From NCBI RefSeq assembly GCF_000974985.2, contig NZ_LAVA02000073.1, positions 1 through 64,000 on the forward strand: a stretch of DNA of 64,000 nucleotides, written 5' to 3'. Shown in pieces: positions 61,401 to 64,000 of this stretch (its first letter is position 1; each line of letters starts with the position of its first letter). The DNA comes from Streptomyces mangrovisoli (GTDB lineage: Bacteria; Actinomycetota; Actinomycetes; Streptomycetales; Streptomycetaceae). Made by a program: the position numbers and the translations under genes. A model generated the notes under the pieces. That model was not told the DNA's origin. It did no database searches and was given only the letters and a program-made list of their open reading frames with translations.

Positions 61401-64000
61401 ATGACAGAGACGGCGAGCGGTCCGGCACGGAGTTCCCGGGCCAAGGGCCCGAAGGCGGCCAAGGGACTGCACATCGAGCGCATCCACACCACCCCCGGCG
61501 TGCACCCGTACGACGAGGTGGCCTGGGAGCGCCGTGACGTCGTCATGACCAACTGGCGCGACGGCTCGGTCAACTTCGAGCAGCGCGGCGTCGAGTTCCC
61601 CGACTTCTGGTCGGTGAACGCGGTCAACATCGTCACCAGCAAGTACTTCCGGGGTGCCGTCGGCACCCCGCAGCGCGAGACCGGCCTCCGTCAGCTGATC
61701 GACCGCATCGTGAAGACGTACCGGAAGGCCGGCGAGGACCACAAGTACTTCGCCTCGCCCGCCGACGCCGAGATCTTCGAGCACGAGCTCGCGTACGCCC
61801 TCCTGCACCAGATCTTCAGCTTCAACAGCCCCGTCTGGTTCAACGTCGGCACCCCGCAGCCGCAGCAGGTCTCCGCGTGCTTCATCCTGTCCGTCGACGA
61901 CTCCATGGAGTCGATCCTCGACTGGTACAAGGAAGAGGGAATGATCTTCAAGGGCGGCTCCGGCGCCGGCCTGAACCTCTCCCGCATCCGCTCCTCCAAG
62001 GAGCTGCTCTCCTCGGGCGGCAACGCCTCCGGCCCGGTCTCCTTCATGCGCGGCGCCGACGCCTCCGCCGGCACCATCAAGTCCGGTGGCGCCACCCGCC
62101 GCGCGGCCAAGATGGTCATCCTCGACGTCGACCACCCCGACATCGAGAACTTCATCGAGACCAAGGTGAAGGAGGAGGAGAAGATCCGCGCCCTGCGCGA
62201 CGCGGGCTTCGACATGGACCTGGGCGGCGACGACATCACGTCCGTCCAGTACCAGAACGCCAACAACTCGGTCCGCGTGAACGACGAGTTCATGAAGGCC
62301 GTCGAGCAGGGCGGGAAGTTCGGCCTCCGCGCGCGGATGACCGGCGAGGTCATCGAGGAGGTCGACGCCAAGTCCCTCTTCCGCAAGATGGCCGAGGCCG
62401 CCTGGGCGTGCGCCGACCCGGGCATCCAGTACGACGACACCATCAACCAGTGGCACACCTGCCCGGAGTCCGGCCGTATCAACGGCTCGAACCCGTGCAG
62501 CGAGTACATGCACCTGGACAACACGTCCTGCAACCTCGCGTCGCTGAACCTGATGAAGTTCCTCAAGGACGACGGCAAGGGCCACCAGTCCTTCGAGTCC
62601 GAGCGCTTCGCCAAGGTCGTCGAACTCGTCATCACCGCGATGGACATCTCCATCTGCTTCGCGGACTTCCCGACCGAGAAGATCGGCGAGAACACCCGCG
62701 CCTTCCGCCAGCTCGGCATCGGCTACGCCAACCTCGGCGCCCTGCTGATGGCGACCGGCCACGCCTACGACTCCGACGGCGGCCGCGCCCTCGCCGGTGC
62801 CATCACCTCCCTGATGACCGGCACCGCCTACAAGCGCTCCGCCGACCTCGCCGCGGTCGTCGGCCCGTACGACGGCTACGCCCGCAACGCCACCGCGCAC
62901 AACCGCGTCATGAAGCAGCACGCCGACGCGAACACCGCGGCCGTGCGCGTGGACGACCTGGACACCCCGATCTGGGCCGCGGCCACCGAGGCCTGGCAGG
63001 ACGTGCAGCGTCTCGGCGAGAAGAACGGTTTCCGTAACGCGCAGGCGTCCGTCATCGCGCCGACCGGCACCATCGGTCTCGCGATGTCCTGCGACACCAC
63101 CGGCCTCGAGCCCGACCTCGCCCTGGTCAAGTTCAAGAAGCTGGTCGGCGGCGGCTCGATGCAGATCGTCAACGGCACCGTCCCGCAGGCCCTGCGCCGC
63201 CTGGGCTACCAGGAGGAGCAGATCGAGGCGATCGTCGCCCACATCGCCGAGCACGGCAATGTGATCGACGCCCCCGGCCTCAAGCCCGAGCACTACGAGG
63301 TGTTCGACTGCGCCATGGGCGAGCGCTCCATCTCCGCGATGGGCCACGTCCGCATGATGGCCGCGATCCAGCCCTGGATCTCCGGCGCCCTCTCCAAGAC
63401 GGTCAACCTGCCGGAGACGGCGACCGTCGAGGACGTCGAGGAGGTCTACTTCGAGGCGTGGAAGATGGGCGTCAAGGCGCTCGCCATCTACCGCGACAAC
63501 TGCAAGGTCGGCCAGCCCCTCTCCGCGAAGACCAAGGAGAAGGAGAAGGCCGAGGTGACCGCCAAGGCCGAGGACACCATCCGTACCGCGGTCGAGAAGG
63601 TCGTCGAGTACCGCCCGGTCCGCAAGCGCCTCCCGAAGGGACGTCCCGGCATCACCACGTCCTTCACCGTCGGCGGCGCCGAGGGCTACATGACCGCCAA
63701 CTCCTACCCGGACGACGGTCTCGGCGAGGTCTTCCTGAAGATGTCCAAGCAGGGTTCCACCCTCGCCGGCATGATGGACGCCTTCTCCATCGCGGTCTCC
63801 GTCGGCCTCCAGTACGGCGTGCCGCTGGAGACGTACGTCTCGAAGTTCACCAACATGCGCTTCGAGCCGGCCGGCATGACGGACGACCCGGACGTGCGGA
63901 TGGCGCAGTCGATCGTCGACTACATCTTCCGCCGCCTGGCGCTGGACTTCCTGCCCTTCGAGACGCGCTCCGCGCTCGGCATCCACTCCGCCGAGGAGCG
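61401..64000 (+). CDS. nrdJ: Vitamin B12-dependent ribonucleotide reductase NrdJ (3' end missing)
   Basis: Class II reductase making deoxynucleotides without oxygen dependence, using adenosylcobalamin to generate the thiyl radical. ATG 61401 with GGGAGG at 61391-61396; 866 codons are visible and the frame is open at the window end. Catalytic NPCSE at 364-368 (C366 carries the thiyl radical), early FSFNSPVWFNVG, GSGAGLNLS and the PTGTIGL block are intact. The Lys/Glu-rich linker at about 705-735 and the later ITTSFTVGGAEGYMTANSYPDDGLGEVF are typical of the actinobacterial form. Controlled with nrdR from the NrdR boxes; no cobalamin riboswitch seen in its leader. Confidence 0.96.
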   Translation, partial: MTETASGPARSSRAKGPKAAKGLHIERIHTTPGVHPYDEVAWERRDVVMTNWRDGSVNFEQRGVEFPDFWSVNAVNIVTSKYFRGAVGTPQRETGLRQLIDRIVKTYRKAGEDHKYFASPADAEIFEHELAYALLHQIFSFNSPVWFNVGTPQPQQVSACFILSVDDSMESILDWYKEEGMIFKGGSGAGLNLSRIRSSKELLSSGGNASGPVSFMRGADASAGTIKSGGATRRAAKMVILDVDHPDIENFIETKVKEEEKIRALRDAGFDMDLGGDDITSVQYQNANNSVRVNDEFMKAVEQGGKFGLRARMTGEVIEEVDAKSLFRKMAEAAWACADPGIQYDDTINQWHTCPESGRINGSNPCSEYMHLDNTSCNLASLNLMKFLKDDGKGHQSFESERFAKVVELVITAMDISICFADFPTEKIGENTRAFRQLGIGYANLGALLMATGHAYDSDGGRALAGAITSLMTGTAYKRSADLAAVVGPYDGYARNATAHNRVMKQHADANTAAVRVDDLDTPIWAAATEAWQDVQRLGEKNGFRNAQASVIAPTGTIGLAMSCDTTGLEPDLALVKFKKLVGGGSMQIVNGTVPQALRRLGYQEEQIEAIVAHIAEHGNVIDAPGLKPEHYEVFDCAMGERSISAMGHVRMMAAIQPWISGALSKTVNLPETATVEDVEEVYFEAWKMGVKALAIYRDNCKVGQPLSAKTKEKEKAEVTAKAEDTIRTAVEKVVEYRPVRKRLPKGRPGITTSFTVGGAEGYMTANSYPDDGLGEVFLKMSKQGSTLAGMMDAFSIAVSVGLQYGVPLETYVSKFTNMRFEPAGMTDDPDVRMAQSIVDYIFRRLALDFLPFETRSALGIHSAEE

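Noticed and set aside
61065..63986. 973-codon minus-strand open frame
   Set aside because: Complementary shadow of nrdJ and nrdR; translation is Val/Asp/Gly/Leu-rich with no recognisable family.

Overview
The window is a high-GC actinobacterial chromosome segment, almost certainly from Streptomyces. Third codon positions are nearly all G or C, GTG and TTG starts are frequent, and intergenic DNA is rich in GC minisatellites. The gene order (osaB-ftsK-rodZ-like-rimO-pgsA-cinA-clgR ... recA-recX ... gluDCBA/gluRK ... miaB-miaA-dapF-rsh-hflX ... siderophore genes-dinG-lexA-nrdR-nrdJ) matches, from memory, the S. coelicolor core region around SCO5749-SCO5805. I see no tRNA, rRNA, CRISPR array, insertion sequence or prophage. 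This is core chromosome with lineage-specific decoration.

Layout. 1-8.2 kb: end of the OsaB-type regulator, FtsK translocase, a RodZ-like HTH membrane protein, then rimO-pgsA-cinA-clgR on + with overlapping starts and stops. 8.4-15.8 kb: a small membrane protein, an SDR oxidoreductase, Nei2-type DNA glycosylase and the giant Lhr helicase (last three on -). 15.9-21.3 kb: AraC regulator with AzlC/AzlD amino-acid exporter, a toroid-fold protein, DUF3046, an AI-2E-family permease and an unknown membrane protein. 21.4-24.9 kb: recA-recX, then a lipoprotein sugar-type binding protein. 25.0-28.2 kb (-): cysteine dioxygenase and rhodanese behind a cysteine-containing leader peptide, and an FAD monooxygenase. 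28.4-34.3 kb: glutamate ABC transporter gluABCD (-) beside the GluR/GluK two-component system (+). 34.5-38.5 kb: an orphan TAXI receptor, a MazG-like pyrophosphohydrolase, a lone cytochrome oxidase subunit I and a small partner. 38.5-50.5 kb: miaB, LigB-like protein, antitoxin-like protein, miaA, dapF, an RSH protein, an M1 peptidase and hflX. 50.6-56.7 kb: a secreted trypsin-like lipoprotein and a three-gene NRPS-independent siderophore locus. 57-64 kb: DinG/XPD-type helicase, lexA, and the nrdR-nrdJ operon (nrdJ runs off the end).

How it works together. Genome maintenance is the theme (FtsK, Nei2, Lhr, RecA, RecX, DinG-like helicase, LexA, NrdR/NrdJ, a MazG-like house-cleaning enzyme). The clearest regulatory signal is one promoter type, TTGTCAGTGG(C)-N6-TAGggT, the RecA/LexA-independent damage promoter attributed to PafBC. 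It lies in front of recA, lhr, the MazG-like gene and the DinG-like helicase gene. At the last three the -10 sits only 7-9 nt before the start codon, implying leaderless or nearly leaderless mRNA. LexA boxes occur at lexA and, degenerate, at recA; two NrdR boxes exactly 31 bp apart precede nrdR.

Other points: a 15-residue Cys leader ORF upstream of cysteine dioxygenase, an incomplete siderophore locus whose three enzymes all carry repeat-rich extensions or insertions, an RSH protein with an eroded synthetase signature, and about ten independent short tandem repeats.
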